Positions 9,239-19,131 of a stretch of DNA of 64,000 nucleotides are shown here, piece by piece. The notes under the pieces are model-generated. The model did not search any database. It was given only the letters and a program-made list of their open reading frames with translations, and was not told the DNA's origin. How positions within the stretch are numbered: the stretch's first letter is position 1; each line of letters begins with the position of its first letter. Source of the stretch: Nocardia cyriacigeorgica. GTDB taxonomy: Bacteria > Actinomycetota > Actinomycetes > Mycobacteriales > Mycobacteriaceae. The stretch lies in NCBI RefSeq assembly GCF_029868385.1, contig NZ_JARWNX010000043.1, positions 239,461-303,460 of the forward strand, written 5' to 3'. The position numbers were made by a program, and so were the translations under genes.

Positions 9239-9527
9239 CTTGTCAGCGTAGGCAGGGGAGGGTGAGGTGCGCCACCATCAAATTGTTGCCGTGCACAATC
9301 GCGAGCGCTGTCGATCGCTGAAGTTCCGGGCGGCACGGGTGCACGACGCATGTTCAAGACGGTTCCGTCGAGGAGTTCAGCGCGGCGGTTTGTGCGCGAG
9401 CACAACGTGGGCCTGGTGTGTCCGCAACGGCGGCACATGGCCCCGAGAGTGGTGCAGGACACACAATTGGTCGATCCCGTCCGCGGCGGAGACCCGCGCG
9501 GACCGCCGACGTCTTGGAGGATCGAAC

Positions 9528-11243
9528 GTGGTTACCAATGTGGCGCCGTCGACACACGCCGCCGTCGACGCCGCCTTGTCCGAGCTCGCCGAGGGCGAGA
9601 AGAGGTGGGCGAATCTTTCGCTGCGCGGCAGGCGCGAACTGCTCGACCGGATGCGCGAACTCACCCTCCGGCACGCCGACGACTGGGTGGACGCCGCCGT
9701 CGCGATCAAGGGCCTCGCCCCGTCGTCGCCGCTGGTGGGCGAGGAGTGGCTCTCGGGTCCCTATGTGCTGGCCGCGAGCCTCGGCGCGCTCTCGGAAACG
9801 CTCGGCAAGCTGGAGCAGGGGAGATCCCCGCTCGACAAGGCGTCGTTCGGCGCCGCGGGCGATCACGTCACTATCGACGTTCTCCCGGCCAGCCCGTTCG
9901 ATGCGCTGCTGCTCAACGGTTTCAGCGCACAGGTCTGGCTCCAGCGAGGCGTCAGCAATGCCGCGGCGAAGGCCAATGCCGGTCTGGCCCAGCGTGATCC
10001 GAGCCGCACCAACGGCATCGGCGCCGTGCTCGGCGCTGGCAACATCACCTCGATCGCCCCGCTGGACACCCTGTACGAGCTGATCGCGCACAACCGGGTC
10101 GTGGCGCTCAAACTCAATCCGATCACCGATCCGCTGCTACCGGTGTTCGGCAAGATCCTCGCGCCGCTGATCGAACTGGGTGCGGTACGGATACTGACCG
10201 GCGGCGCGGAAGTCGGCGGCTACCTGGTCACCCACGATCTCGTCGCGCATGTGCATATGACCGGCAGTGCGAGGACCCACGACGCGATCGTCTGGGGCAC
10301 CGGCGCGGAGGCTGACGAACGGAAGCGGGCGGGCACGCCCGAACTGACCACACCGGTCACCAGCGAACTCGGCGGTGTCTCGCCGACGATCGTGCTGCCA
10401 GGTCGGTGGAGTGCGGCCGATATCGCGTTCCAAGCCGAGCATGTGGCCACCCAGCGGCTGCACAACGGCGGCTACAACTGCGTCGCCGCTCAGGCGTTGA
10501 TCATCTCCTCCGACTGGGCGCAGAAGGAGCAGTTCCTCACCGCATTGCGCGAGGCCATCGCGAAAGCGCCGGCCCGCCGCGCGTACTATCCGGGCAGCGA
10601 CGACCGGGTCGCGCAGGCGCGGTCGACGTATCCGCAGGCCGAACGCTTGGGATCGGCCGGGGAACGCCTGCTGATCACCGGGCTGGCGCCTTCTCCGGCG
10701 GAGCCGCTGCTCTCGGGTGAGTACTTCGCGCCGGTATTCGGTGTGGTGGAGTTGCCCGGCACCGGGGCGGAGTTCGCGCGCGCCGCGGCCCGCACCGCGA
10801 ACGAGGCCTGCACCGGAACCCTCGGGGTGAACGTCATCGCCCAGCCCGCCACCATCACCGAACTCGGCGAGGCGTTCGACGAGCTGATCGAGGATCTGCG
10901 CTACGGCACGATCGCGATCAACGCGTGGACCGGCGTCGGCTATCTCACGCCGACCGCGTCCTGGGGCGCCTTCCCCGGCCATACCCTCGCCGATGTGCAG
11001 AGCGGTATCGGTGTGGTGCACAACGCATGGCTGATCGACCGCGTCGAGCGCACGGTGGTGCGCGGCCCGTTCCGTCCGGCGCCGCGGTCGCTGCTGCACG
11101 GCGAGTTCGCGATGTCGCCGAAGCCGCCGTGGTTCGTCGGCAACCGCACCGCAGCGAGCACCGGCGAATTGCTCACCGGATTCGCCGCCGACCCCGGCTG
11201 GACGCGCCTGCCGATGATCTTCGCCTCCGCGCTACGCGGCTGA
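9528..11243 (+). CDS. Aldehyde dehydrogenase family protein
   Basis: 571 residues from the GTG at 9528, which has TTGGAGG 7 nt upstream; a longer open frame upstream was not used. The fold is NAD(P)-dependent aldehyde dehydrogenase with catalytic Cys318 (HNGGYNCVAAQ) and general-base Glu280 (TSELGGVSP). It is some 70 residues longer than classic family members. It lies 28 bp before a GMC oxidoreductase, so the likely sequence is alcohol to aldehyde (GMC enzyme) to acid (this enzyme), under the divergent PucR regulator. The substrate is unknown. Confidence 0.88.
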   Translation: MVTNVAPSTHAAVDAALSELAEGEKRWANLSLRGRRELLDRMRELTLRHADDWVDAAVAIKGLAPSSPLVGEEWLSGPYVLAASLGALSETLGKLEQGRSPLDKASFGAAGDHVTIDVLPASPFDALLLNGFSAQVWLQRGVSNAAAKANAGLAQRDPSRTNGIGAVLGAGNITSIAPLDTLYELIAHNRVVALKLNPITDPLLPVFGKILAPLIELGAVRILTGGAEVGGYLVTHDLVAHVHMTGSARTHDAIVWGTGAEADERKRAGTPELTTPVTSELGGVSPTIVLPGRWSAADIAFQAEHVATQRLHNGGYNCVAAQALIISSDWAQKEQFLTALREAIAKAPARRAYYPGSDDRVAQARSTYPQAERLGSAGERLLITGLAPSPAEPLLSGEYFAPVFGVVELPGTGAEFARAAARTANEACTGTLGVNVIAQPATITELGEAFDELIEDLRYGTIAINAWTGVGYLTPTASWGAFPGHTLADVQSGIGVVHNAWLIDRVERTVVRGPFRPAPRSLLHGEFAMSPKPPWFVGNRTAASTGELLTGFAADPGWTRLPMIFASALRG

Positions 11244-11271
11244 GCCATCCACTTCCGACTGGAGAAATCCT

Positions 11272-12858
11272 ATGAGCACCAACACCATTGCCGACTACAT
11301 CGTCGTCGGCACCGGCTCGTCGGGCGCGGTGGTCGCCGCACGGCTCAGCGAGCGCTCGTCGAATACGGTCATCGCCCTGGAGGCCGGGCCGGAGGACAAG
11401 AACCAGGCCGTCCACATTCCGGCCGCGTTCTCCAAGCTGTTCCAGACCGACCTGGACTGGAACTATTTGACCACCCCGCAGCCCGAACTCGGCGGCCGCC
11501 AGATCTTCTGGCCGCGCGGCAAGATGCTCGGCGGATCGTCCTCGATGAACGCCATGATGTGGGTTCGCGGCTATGCCGCCGATTACGCCGAATGGGCTCG
11601 AGCCGCGGGTGCGGGCTGGTCGTTCGCGAATGTGGTCGAGTACTTCAAGCGCATCGAGGCGGTGGAGGGCGCGCAGGAATCGGATGAGGGTCGTAGCGGA
11701 CCGCTGCACGTCTCGCGTCAGCGCAGCCCCAACCGCTGGACCTCCGATTTCCTCGCCGCCGTCGAGCAGGCGGGTTTCAAGCGTGAGCGGGCCAATCTCC
11801 CGCAGCCCGAGGGTTTCACCCAGACCATGGTGTGTCAGCAGCGCGGGGCGCGATGGAGCACCGCCGACGCGTATTTGAAGCCCGCCCGTAAGCGCCCGAA
11901 TCTGACCGTGATCACCGGCGCTCAGGCGACCAGGGTGCTGTTCGAGGGTACGCGCGCCGTCGGTGTCGAATATGTCGAGAACGGTCGGACCCGGACGGTT
12001 CGCGCGCAGCAGGAAGTGGTGCTGTGCGGCGGTGCGATCAACAGTCCGCAGCTGCTGCAACTGTCCGGTATCGGTGACCCCGAACAACTTCGCGCGCACG
12101 GCATTCCGGTGGTGCACGAACTGCCGAACGTCGGCCGCAACCTCACCGACCATCTGGTCTCGCTGATCGGTTTCGCCGTCGACTCCGGCACCCTGTTCGA
12201 TGCGGAGAAGCCGCTGCAATTGATCGACTACCTCGCCCGGCGCCGCGGCATGCTCACCTCGAATGTGGGCGAGGCATACGGCTTCGTGCGCAGCAGGCCG
12301 GATCTGGAGTTGCCGGATCTGGAGATCATCTTCGGCGCCGCCCCGTTCTACGACGAAGGTATCGGCGTGGCGCCCGGCCACGGCATCGGGCTCGGCCCCA
12401 TCCTGCTCCAGCCCCGCAGCCGCGGGACGGTGACGCTGGCATCCGCCGATCCCACGGCCAAGCCGGTCATCGATCCGAAGTATCTGTCCGACAGCGACGG
12501 CGTCGACCGCGCCGCCATGCTCACCGGACTGCATATGGCACACCGCATCGCCACCTCCGAGCCGCTCGGCTCCCGGATCGGCCGGTTCCTGCAACCCAAG
12601 CGGGAACAGCCGACGCTGGAGCACACGCTCGAAGACGCCCTCACCTGGCATTCGCACACCCTCTACCACCCGACCAGCACCTGCCGGATGGGCAGCGACC
12701 CGGCCAGCGTGGTCACGCCCGAGCTGAAGGTCCGCGGCGTCGAGGGCCTGCGCGTGGCCGACGCGTCGGTGATGCCGACCATCATCCGCGGCCACACCCA
12801 CGCCCCCGCGGTGGTCATCGGCGAAAAGGCCGCTGACCTCATCGCCGCCGACCGCTGA
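11272..12858 (+). CDS. GMC-family FAD-dependent alcohol oxidase/dehydrogenase
   Basis: 528 residues. N-terminal FAD-binding GTGSSGAVVAARLSE; the GMC signature region GKMLGGSSSMNAMMWVRG; C-terminal active-site histidines in HSHTLYHPTSTCRMG and the second conserved segment GHTHAPA. Choline dehydrogenase and many alcohol oxidoreductases share this layout and size. GGAG lies 6 nt before the ATG. It is co-directional and close to the aldehyde dehydrogenase, forming a two-gene operon. No glycine-betaine transporter is present, so choline is only one possibility. Confidence 0.92.
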   Translation: MSTNTIADYIVVGTGSSGAVVAARLSERSSNTVIALEAGPEDKNQAVHIPAAFSKLFQTDLDWNYLTTPQPELGGRQIFWPRGKMLGGSSSMNAMMWVRGYAADYAEWARAAGAGWSFANVVEYFKRIEAVEGAQESDEGRSGPLHVSRQRSPNRWTSDFLAAVEQAGFKRERANLPQPEGFTQTMVCQQRGARWSTADAYLKPARKRPNLTVITGAQATRVLFEGTRAVGVEYVENGRTRTVRAQQEVVLCGGAINSPQLLQLSGIGDPEQLRAHGIPVVHELPNVGRNLTDHLVSLIGFAVDSGTLFDAEKPLQLIDYLARRRGMLTSNVGEAYGFVRSRPDLELPDLEIIFGAAPFYDEGIGVAPGHGIGLGPILLQPRSRGTVTLASADPTAKPVIDPKYLSDSDGVDRAAMLTGLHMAHRIATSEPLGSRIGRFLQPKREQPTLEHTLEDALTWHSHTLYHPTSTCRMGSDPASVVTPELKVRGVEGLRVADASVMPTIIRGHTHAPAVVIGEKAADLIAADR

Positions 12859-12932
12859 CCGTCCGGTACCGCGTCGCCTGCTGGTTCAGCGGTCGGCGCG
12901 GTACGGCAGCGGCCCCGTACGGCCCGCCGGTA

Positions 12933-13340
12933 TCAGGCACGGTTGACCGCGACGACCGGAATGCGCCGTGAGGTCTTCGCGCGATATTCGGCGAAGTCGG
13001 GTGCTATCGCGACCATCCGGTCGAACAGGTCGTCGGCCTCGGTGCCGGTGAGGACTTCGGCGGTCGCCTCATAGGATTCGGTGCCGAGTTCGACCGTGAC
13101 GGTCGGGTTCGCCTTCAAATTGTGATACCAGGCCGGGTGCCGGTCGGCGCCACCGTTGGAGGCGATCAGCACGATGCGGTCGTCGTCGGGTACGTAGACC
13201 AGGGGAGTGGTGATCTGCCGCCCCGACTTGGCGCCTGTCGTGGTGATCAGCACCATGTTGGTGCGGCCTTCGAATATTCCGCCGACCCGTCCGCCATTGG
13301 CGCGGAACTGCCGGATCACATCGGTATTGAAGTCGCTCAT
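12933..13340 (-). CDS. Nitroreductase-family deazaflavin (F420)-dependent oxidoreductase
   Basis: 135 residues, the normal size of the DUF385/Ddn split-barrel family. NMVLITTTGAKSGRQITTPL is the diagnostic strand-turn-strand, followed by HPAWYHNLKANP. Members use F420H2 to reduce quinones, nitro compounds or enones; the natural substrate is unknown. The ATG at 13340 has GGAGAACT directly upstream, which rules out the longer open frame to 13631. It is divergent from the lipoprotein hydrolase gene. Confidence 0.9.
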   Translation of the reverse strand: MSDFNTDVIRQFRANGGRVGGIFEGRTNMVLITTTGAKSGRQITTPLVYVPDDDRIVLIASNGGADRHPAWYHNLKANPTVTVELGTESYEATAEVLTGTEADDLFDRMVAIAPDFAEYRAKTSRRIPVVAVNRA

Positions 13341-13527
13341 AGTTCTCCACTGTCTCGTCGATGATCTCGGTTGTGCATGCCAACCCGGCGTGAATGGCGG
13401 GTATTCCGAATACCCCTCGAGCGATCGGCGATGAATTCTCGGCTCGGTGCCCGTCTCTATGGCTGAACGAGCGAGGACCGCGGCCTCGCGATCACCGCCC
13501 GTAGCGCGACACAGAGAAGAGACCGTC

Positions 13528-14415
13528 ATGATCAAGCCCGCCCTGGCCGCCCTCGCCATCGCCGCCACCGGATTGCTGACCGGATGCGGTGACGACGCCG
13601 AATCCTCGACCCCCGAGCCCGGTAGGCACATCCAGGTGAACGGCCTCGATATGTACTACGAGGTGCACGGACAGTCCGATGACGCGCCGCCGCTGGTGCT
13701 GCTGCACGGCGCGCTGTCCGGTATCGGTACCGACTTCGGTGATCTGATCCCGCAACTGTCGAAGGACCGCCAGGTCATCGCGATCGAACAGCAGGCGCAC
13801 GGACGCACCGCCGATATCGACCGGCCGCTGCGTACCGAGCACATGGCCGATGACACCGTCGCGCTGTTGAAGCAGATCGGCGTCGAGAAGGCCGATATCT
13901 TCGGCTACAGCATGGGGGCGGGTGTCGCCCTCGACATCGGGCTGCGCCACAGCGATATGGTCCGCAAATCGGTGCTGCTCTCGGTGGGTCTCTCGCCCGA
14001 GGGATTGCACCCCGGTGTGCTCGACGGCATCACCCAGATCCAGCCCGAAATGCTGCACGGTTCACCGTTTCACGAGGATTATCTGGCGAATGCGCCACGT
14101 CCGGAAGATTTTCCGACTCTGGTCGCCAAGGTGAAGGAGATGGACGCCAACGCACCGACCTTCCCGGCCGATGCCGTGACGGCTATGACGTCGCCGACCC
14201 TGACCATCATCGGCGACTCCGATATCGTGCGCCCCGAGCACGCCGTCGAGATGTTCCGCCTGCACGGCGGCGGCATCATGGGTGACACTCCGGCGGGCCT
14301 GCCCGATTCCGAACTGGCCGTGATCCCCGGCGCCTCCCACGTCACCGTCGTCCACCGGCCCGAGCTTCTCGTGCCGATGGTCACCGCATTCCTCGACCGA
14401 CCGACGAAGCCCTGA
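13528..14415 (+). CDS. Alpha/beta-hydrolase lipoprotein
   Basis: 295 residues. A lipoprotein signal peptide ends in the lipobox LLTGC with Cys20, so the protein should be lipid-anchored outside the membrane. The hydrolase core has LLHGALSG, nucleophile Ser128 in GYSMGAG, an acid in [12 protein letters not shown] and a histidine in [11 protein letters not shown]. The fold is that of an esterase or haloperoxidase-like hydrolase; substrate unknown. AGAGAAGAGA precedes the ATG. A perfect hairpin terminator follows 17 bp after the stop. Confidence 0.87.
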   Translation: MIKPALAALAIAATGLLTGCGDDAESSTPEPGRHIQVNGLDMYYEVHGQSDDAPPLVLLHGALSGIGTDFGDLIPQLSKDRQVIAIEQQAHGRTADIDRPLRTEHMADDTVALLKQIGVEKADIFGYSMGAGVALDIGLRHSDMVRKSVLLSVGLSPEGLHPGVLDGITQIQPEMLHGSPFHEDYLANAPRPEDFPTLVAKVKEMDANAPTFPADAVTAMTSPTLTIIGDSDIVRPEHAVEMFRLHGGGIMGDTPAGLPDSELAVIPGASHVTVVHRPELLVPMVTAFLDRPTKP

Positions 14416-14432
14416 CCTGCACCGTCCATTAC

Positions 14433-14457
14433 GGCCCGGAACCATGTGTTCCGGGCC
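14433..14457. terminator. Hairpin terminator between convergent genes
   Basis: GGCCCGGAAC (14433-14442), 5-nt loop, GTTCCGGGCC (14448-14457). The 10-bp stem is perfect, with no clear T tract, as is common in actinomycetes. It serves the hydrolase gene and could also stop transcription from the opposing oxidoreductase gene. Confidence 0.75.
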
Positions 14458-14546
14458 GAGGCATTATGCGGGCCTCTCCGTCCATCTGGCGTGCAGAAGA
14501 CCCAGCTGCTGCCCGTGCGGGTTCCGCAGTGGAATCGGGACGATCA

Positions 14547-15614
14547 TCACCGCGGCCGTGGTCGACCGGCGGCGGCGTCCGGCTGCTCGCTCGTCGCGGA
14601 TTTCCAACCCAATGCCGGTGCGATCAGTTCGACGGTGTCGTGCAGGATCTGCTCATAATCGGCGCGATGGAACTCGTAGGGCAGTTCCAGACGTAATTCG
14701 GCAGTGTGCGCGAGTACGGGATCGGCGTGCAGTCGATCGAGAATTTCCGCGGCGGTGCCGACGAGGTCCTGGGCGAACAGGATGCGGCGTTCGCCCTGCG
14801 GTGACAGGGTGCGTTCATGTCTGCTCGCGGCGTACTGCCGGTAGCGCTGTCTGGTCGCGCGGTCGGCACTGTCGAGTGGGACGATCACCCGCCCCACCGC
14901 CACCCGACCCGGACGTAGCGGGTCGATGCGGCGACGGTACTCCTCGATCAGTCGCGACTGGGTGATACCGAAATCGTCGCTGTATTCCCCGGTCGCAACA
15001 TTTCCGGCCAGCAGATTCAGCCCGTTCTCGCCCGCCCATCGTGTCGAGCGAACGCTGCCGCCGCCGTACCAGAGCCGGTCGATCAGGCCGGGGTTGTGCG
15101 GTTGCAACCGGGGCCGCTGGGTGTTGCCGGGGGAATGGATCACCGTATCCGGACCGCCGAGATAGTCGCCGCGCAGATTGTCGATGAGCCGGGCGATCCG
15201 GCCGTAGGACAGGTCATAGCTTCGCCAGTCGCCATCGAAGACCAGATGTCCGAGCAATTCGGCATGCGGTGGCGTGCCAGCACTGAAACCGGGCTGGAGC
15301 CGCCCGCCGGAGAGCACATCGGCCATCGACAGATCCTCGGCCAGCCGGAACGGGCTCTCGTACCCGATCGGAATCACCGCTGTCCCCAACTCGATCCGGC
15401 TGGTGCGCTGACCCGCGGCGGCCAGGAACACCGCCGCTGAACCGACACCGTGTTCGAGATGCCGTTGCCGGATCCAGGCGCCATCGAACCCGAGGCGTTC
15501 ACCGAATTCGAACAGTTGCAGCGTGTCCTCGAGCCCGGCGGCCGGGTCGTCGTCGGGATAGTTGCCCGGTGTCAGGAACGAGAGGGTGGTGATCGGCGAC
15601 GCGGCGGAACTCAT
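14547..15614 (-). CDS. LLM-class flavin-dependent oxidoreductase
   Basis: 355 residues with the bacterial luciferase-like barrel: early LSFLTPGNYP, then ERLGFDGAWIRQRHLE, ELGTAVIPIGYESPFRLAED and the GGRLQPGFSAG turn. Such enzymes use reduced FMN (or F420) for monooxygenation. The ATG at 15614 begins the conserved region; the longer frame to 15857 overlaps the start region of the divergent NTF2-like gene and lacks support. Ribosome site weak. No partner flavin reductase is adjacent. Confidence 0.88.
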   Translation of the reverse strand: MSSAASPITTLSFLTPGNYPDDDPAAGLEDTLQLFEFGERLGFDGAWIRQRHLEHGVGSAAVFLAAAGQRTSRIELGTAVIPIGYESPFRLAEDLSMADVLSGGRLQPGFSAGTPPHAELLGHLVFDGDWRSYDLSYGRIARLIDNLRGDYLGGPDTVIHSPGNTQRPRLQPHNPGLIDRLWYGGGSVRSTRWAGENGLNLLAGNVATGEYSDDFGITQSRLIEEYRRRIDPLRPGRVAVGRVIVPLDSADRATRQRYRQYAASRHERTLSPQGERRILFAQDLVGTAAEILDRLHADPVLAHTAELRLELPYEFHRADYEQILHDTVELIAPALGWKSATSEQPDAAAGRPRPR

Positions 15615-15742
15615 AGTGAATCGATCGAACCGCTCACGCCCGCCCCGCAACAGCATTGCGATCAGCTCGACCCGAATGGTCGATGGCTGACGCCAGAGCC
15701 ATGGACTCGCACGCCAGGCGCAACGCGCATAGCATCGGACCG

Positions 15743-16183
15743 ATGGACGACACCGTATCCAGTAGATCAATCGCCCGGCCTTCGTCCTCGGCAGACGAAT
15801 CGGAGTCGACCGATATCGCCGAGATCGAGGGACTGTTCCGGCACCTGGAAGCGGCATTGAGCGCCGGGGACGCCGCCGCTTTCGATGATGTCTTCACCGA
15901 AGACATCATGTTCATCAATCCCGCCGGACGAATCTTCCGCGGTTGGAACGAACTCCACACCTACCATCGCGCCGTGCTCGGCAAATCCACGGCAGCGCAG
16001 GCACGGTACGACATCATCGCCGTCCGCTTCCTCACCACCGACCACGCGATCGTCAACCTTGAACAAACCCTGAACACGCCCGAGTTCTCCCTCACCAATC
16101 GCGGCACCTGGGTGCTTGTTCGCCGAGATGGCGCATGGTGGGTGTGTTCGGCCCAGAACACCAATGTGGTGAACCCGTCCTGA
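15743..16183 (+). CDS. SnoaL/NTF2-like (DUF4440 type) small protein
   Basis: 146 residues from the ATG at 15743. The conserved cone-shaped NTF2-like fold runs from IAEIEGLFRHLEAALSAGD through FTEDIMFINPAGRIFRGW to RDGAWWVCSAQNT. Proteins of this SgcJ/EcaC-like group are dimeric pocket proteins with isomerase, cyclase or unknown roles, so no reaction is assigned. An in-frame ATG at 15656 is possible but adds low-complexity residues. Confidence 0.8.
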   Translation: MDDTVSSRSIARPSSSADESESTDIAEIEGLFRHLEAALSAGDAAAFDDVFTEDIMFINPAGRIFRGWNELHTYHRAVLGKSTAAQARYDIIAVRFLTTDHAIVNLEQTLNTPEFSLTNRGTWVLVRRDGAWWVCSAQNTNVVNPS

Positions 16184-16224
16184 AACCGGACGCGGATCTG
16201 GTGCCGGTGGGTGCGTAGATCAGC

Positions 16225-16971
16225 TCATCGCGCGCCCGCGATCACGGGCGCGAGACCGTCCTGCCCCATGATGGCTTGCGGATCGGTGATCTGCTCACCG
16301 TCGACATAGACGGTGGGAGTGCCGGTGAGGCCGGAGTTGAGCACCTCGTCGGTCTTCACGCGCAGGTAGCCGTCGTATTCGCGGTTGGTAATGCATTCGG
16401 CCACAGCGGAATCGGTATAACCGGCCGATTCGGCGATCTCGATCAGTTCGCTGTCGGGCAGGCCGTCGCCGCCCTCGGAGGGTTGGCGGGCGAACATTTC
16501 CGACAACCAGGACTGGTAATCGTCGAGGCCGGCGTTCGCGACGCAGAACGAGGCGTTGCCCGCCCGCGAGGAGTACTCGGTATCGCTGGCGCGGTCGAGG
16601 AAGCTGATGACGCTGTATTCGACCGCGGCGGTGCCGTCGCGCACCGCGTCTTCCAGCACCGTCCCGTTGGCCTCTTCGAATGCCTTGCAGGCGGGGCATT
16701 GCAGGTCCATCACGACCCGGACGGTCACCGGCGCGTCCGCATCGCCGACGCGCACCGCACCGTCGGCCAGGACGTTCTCGGGCGTGGAGCCCTCGACCGC
16801 CGCCACGGCCTGACCTTCGATCGTCGTCGTCACCAGGCCGCGAGCCAGCAATCCGATACCGATCGCCACAACGACCAGCACCAACACCATGATGGGCGTC
16901 AGGATGACCAGAAGTCGCCGGTTCGATCCCGTCTTCTGCGGCGGCGGCCACCCGCCCGGATAGGTGCTCAT
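16225..16971 (-). CDS. Membrane-anchored DsbA-like thiol-disulfide oxidoreductase
   Basis: 248 residues. A proline-rich N-terminus and RR precede one membrane span (about 20-45). The thioredoxin-fold domain has the active site CPAC (Cys92, Cys95) in VVMDLQCPACKAFEE and the cis-proline loop TGTPTVYVDG. Two further cysteines (ASFCVANAG and AVAECITN) sit in the helical insert. Topology places the domain outside the membrane, for oxidative folding of exported proteins. It stands alone, convergent with the NTF2-like gene. Confidence 0.9.
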   Translation of the reverse strand: MSTYPGGWPPPQKTGSNRRLLVILTPIMVLVLVVVAIGIGLLARGLVTTTIEGQAVAAVEGSTPENVLADGAVRVGDADAPVTVRVVMDLQCPACKAFEEANGTVLEDAVRDGTAAVEYSVISFLDRASDTEYSSRAGNASFCVANAGLDDYQSWLSEMFARQPSEGGDGLPDSELIEIAESAGYTDSAVAECITNREYDGYLRVKTDEVLNSGLTGTPTVYVDGEQITDPQAIMGQDGLAPVIAGAR

Positions 16972-17171
16972 TCAGATGCTTCCCACTCGCCGGACATTCC
17001 TCGTCAGCCTAATGGGCCGTGGTGGAGCAGGTCCGGATGGCACAGGGTTCGTCCGGCGGACCGGCGATGCCGGGGGATCGATGGGTGTCGGTTTCGTCCA
17101 AGACAGCCGCGGCGGCCATTTCCTAGGCTGGGCGCAGGCACAACGCCGACGCACCTACTCAGGAGGAATTG

Positions 17172-17747
17172 ATGACTCGCGAACTCGTCTACACCGGTTT
17201 CATGTCGCTGGACGGCGTCGTGGACTCACCCGGCGGCACCGCCGAGGGCCATCGCAGCGGCGGCTGGGTGATGGAGACCGAGTTCGTGCCGGAGGCCTAC
17301 TCGCTCAAGGGCGAGGAACTCGCCGATACGACGGCGCTGCTGTTCGGCCGCCGCAGCTATGAGGCGTTCGCCCCGATCTGGCGCGATTCCGAGGATCACC
17401 TCGCCTACAAGGACCTGCCCAAGTTCGTCGTCTCCTCCACCCTGACCGACGACGCGCTGATCGACGGATGGGGCCCGACCACCATCCTGCGATCCGACGA
17501 CGATGTCGCGAAGCTGAAGCAGACCGACGGCGGCGCCATCTTCATCCACGGCAGCGCCGAACTGGCCCGGCGCCTCGCCGATGCCGATCTGATCGACCGG
17601 TACAACCTGCTGATGTTCCCGGTGCTGCTCGGCGCGGGCAAGAGCCTGTTCGCCCGGTCGGATCGGGATAAGCAGCAGCTGCGGCTGCGGGAGTCGGCGA
17701 CCTACTCCAACGGTGTGGCCAAACTCGTCTACGAGGTCGCGCACTGA
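17172..17747 (+). CDS. Dihydrofolate reductase family protein (RibD C-terminal-like)
   Basis: 191 residues. The typical start TGFMSLDGVVDSPGG, the LLFGRRSYEAFAPIW segment and the ending of the RibD-C/YyaP-like family are present. The group is NADPH-binding, but it is not the essential DHFR and the substrate is unknown. A near-perfect AGGAGG lies 5 nt before the ATG at 17172. Its 3' end overlaps the convergent AraC gene by 19 bp. Confidence 0.87.
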   Translation: MTRELVYTGFMSLDGVVDSPGGTAEGHRSGGWVMETEFVPEAYSLKGEELADTTALLFGRRSYEAFAPIWRDSEDHLAYKDLPKFVVSSTLTDDALIDGWGPTTILRSDDDVAKLKQTDGGAIFIHGSAELARRLADADLIDRYNLLMFPVLLGAGKSLFARSDRDKQQLRLRESATYSNGVAKLVYEVAH

Positions 17748-18442
17748 GGCGTATCCAGCGCGATCGCGCCGCCCTCGTCGGCGCGCAGCTGCCCGGCCGT
17801 CCGGCCGACGAACCGGCGTAGCGCACGGGCCAGATGCGGTTCGTCGTAATAGCCCAGCTTGTCGATGACATCAGCGGGCGCCTCACCCGTGGACAGCAGG
17901 AACGCGGCCGTGCGCGCCCGCCCGATCTGCCGCACCGCACCATGGGTGAGCCCCGTCGCCGCCCGGAATCGACGCTCGAGCGTCCGCTCGCCCACCGCCG
18001 GCGGCAGGCCTTGCAGTGCCGCCGCGACCACGGGGTCACGCACCACGGCCCCCTCGCGGACGAGCCGCTCGACGAGCGCCTCGGCATCATCGAGCCGCGG
18101 TATCTCCCGGTGGGCGCCGTCGAGCCAGAACCGCCGCCCGCGCACATCGGGTAACGCGATCCCGCCGTCCACCAGCGACGGCGTCGCCGCCATCCGCAGC
18201 GATGTGCCGACCGCGAACTGGATACCCACGAAATCCGCTCCCTCGGGCACCGGTACCGTCCCGGTCCGCGTCTCCGGCCCGGTGATCGCCGCCTGCGTAC
18301 GCCCCTCCTGCTCCCAGAACACCAGCCCCCAGGTCTCGGTGGCAACGGAGGTCATCGTCGAGACCTGCTCACTACGACACGTCCACACGGATTCGATCCA
18401 CGGTGAATCCGAGGCGCGCGTTCGGAAGAGCAGTCCCACCAT
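17729..18442 (-). CDS. AraC-family transcriptional regulator
   Basis: 237 residues. The C-terminal two-helix-turn-helix domain is visible in GERTLERRFRAATGLTHGAV and LGYYDEPHLARALRRFVG. The N-terminal half (to about 130) is a small beta-rich sensor of the kind often placed before such domains. The 3' end overlaps the convergent reductase gene, an arrangement that can give transcriptional interference. The target is not evident; the reductase is the nearest candidate. Confidence 0.85.
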   Translation of the reverse strand: MVGLLFRTRASDSPWIESVWTCRSEQVSTMTSVATETWGLVFWEQEGRTQAAITGPETRTGTVPVPEGADFVGIQFAVGTSLRMAATPSLVDGGIALPDVRGRRFWLDGAHREIPRLDDAEALVERLVREGAVVRDPVVAAALQGLPPAVGERTLERRFRAATGLTHGAVRQIGRARTAAFLLSTGEAPADVIDKLGYYDEPHLARALRRFVGRTAGQLRADEGGAIALDTPQCATS

Positions 18443-18659
18443 GGAAATGCTAGGTCAGCCGAACCCGCCGGGCATTCGCCCTCGACATATCACCGATCAA
18501 GCTCGCTGTGCCGGTGTGGACGGTGTTGCGCTCCGGGCTTTCTCGCTGACTGCGCTGGGGCGGGTTCGATCGTGGACACGCATCGGCGCGAGATGGCGAA
18601 TTCAGGTGTCGTGAAACAGATTCGGGCTCGGTGGTGATGCGCGCCGATGGCGGGTGCGG

Positions 18660-19109
18660 TCAGGGTTGTGTCGGCGCGGTGGTGAGTCGGGTGGTGAAAA
18701 CCCGTTCCAGCAGCTCGTACAGGCAATCGCGTTCGTGGTCGCTGAGCCTGTCCAGGCCGTCGTGGGTGGCGTGCATCTTCGTGCGGATCGCGTCGGTGAC
18801 ACGTTCGCCCTCGGGGGTGATGACGAGGTTGGTGACGCGGCGGTCGGAGGCACTGGGCTCGCGGCGGACGAGTCCGCGCTTCTCCAGCCGGTTGATGATG
18901 CCGGTCACGTTCGACGCGTCACATGCGAGGATTCCGGCCAGGGCGCGCATGGTGAAGGGGCGGCGGCGCAGCGCGGTCAGTGTCTTGCCCTGACTCGCGG
19001 TGAGATTCTCGCTTGCTGCCGCGGCGGTGAAGTCTCCGTAGTAGGCGCCGAGCGACACCGACAGCAGCTCCATGAGCTGGGTCGTGTCGACGCGAGGAGC
19101 CTCTGCCAT
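18660..19109 (-). CDS. MarR-family transcriptional regulator
   Basis: 149 residues with the winged-helix core: MRALAGILACDASNVTGIIN as recognition helices and RREPSASDRRVTNLVITPEG as the wing. It is divergent from an old-yellow-enzyme gene, and two matching 13-bp dyads of form TTGA-N5-TCAA lie in the 115-bp intergenic region. Autorepression plus control of the reductase by an electrophile or phenolic signal is the likely logic (inference from family and arrangement). Confidence 0.9.
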   Translation of the reverse strand: MAEAPRVDTTQLMELLSVSLGAYYGDFTAAAASENLTASQGKTLTALRRRPFTMRALAGILACDASNVTGIINRLEKRGLVRREPSASDRRVTNLVITPEGERVTDAIRTKMHATHDGLDRLSDHERDCLYELLERVFTTRLTTAPTQP

Positions 19110-19131
19110 GCGTACCAGCCTATCCGCAGAA

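Noticed and set aside
11173..12801. 542-codon open frame antisense to the GMC oxidoreductase
   Set aside because: The complementary strand encodes a complete GMC enzyme with all motifs; the antisense product resembles nothing.
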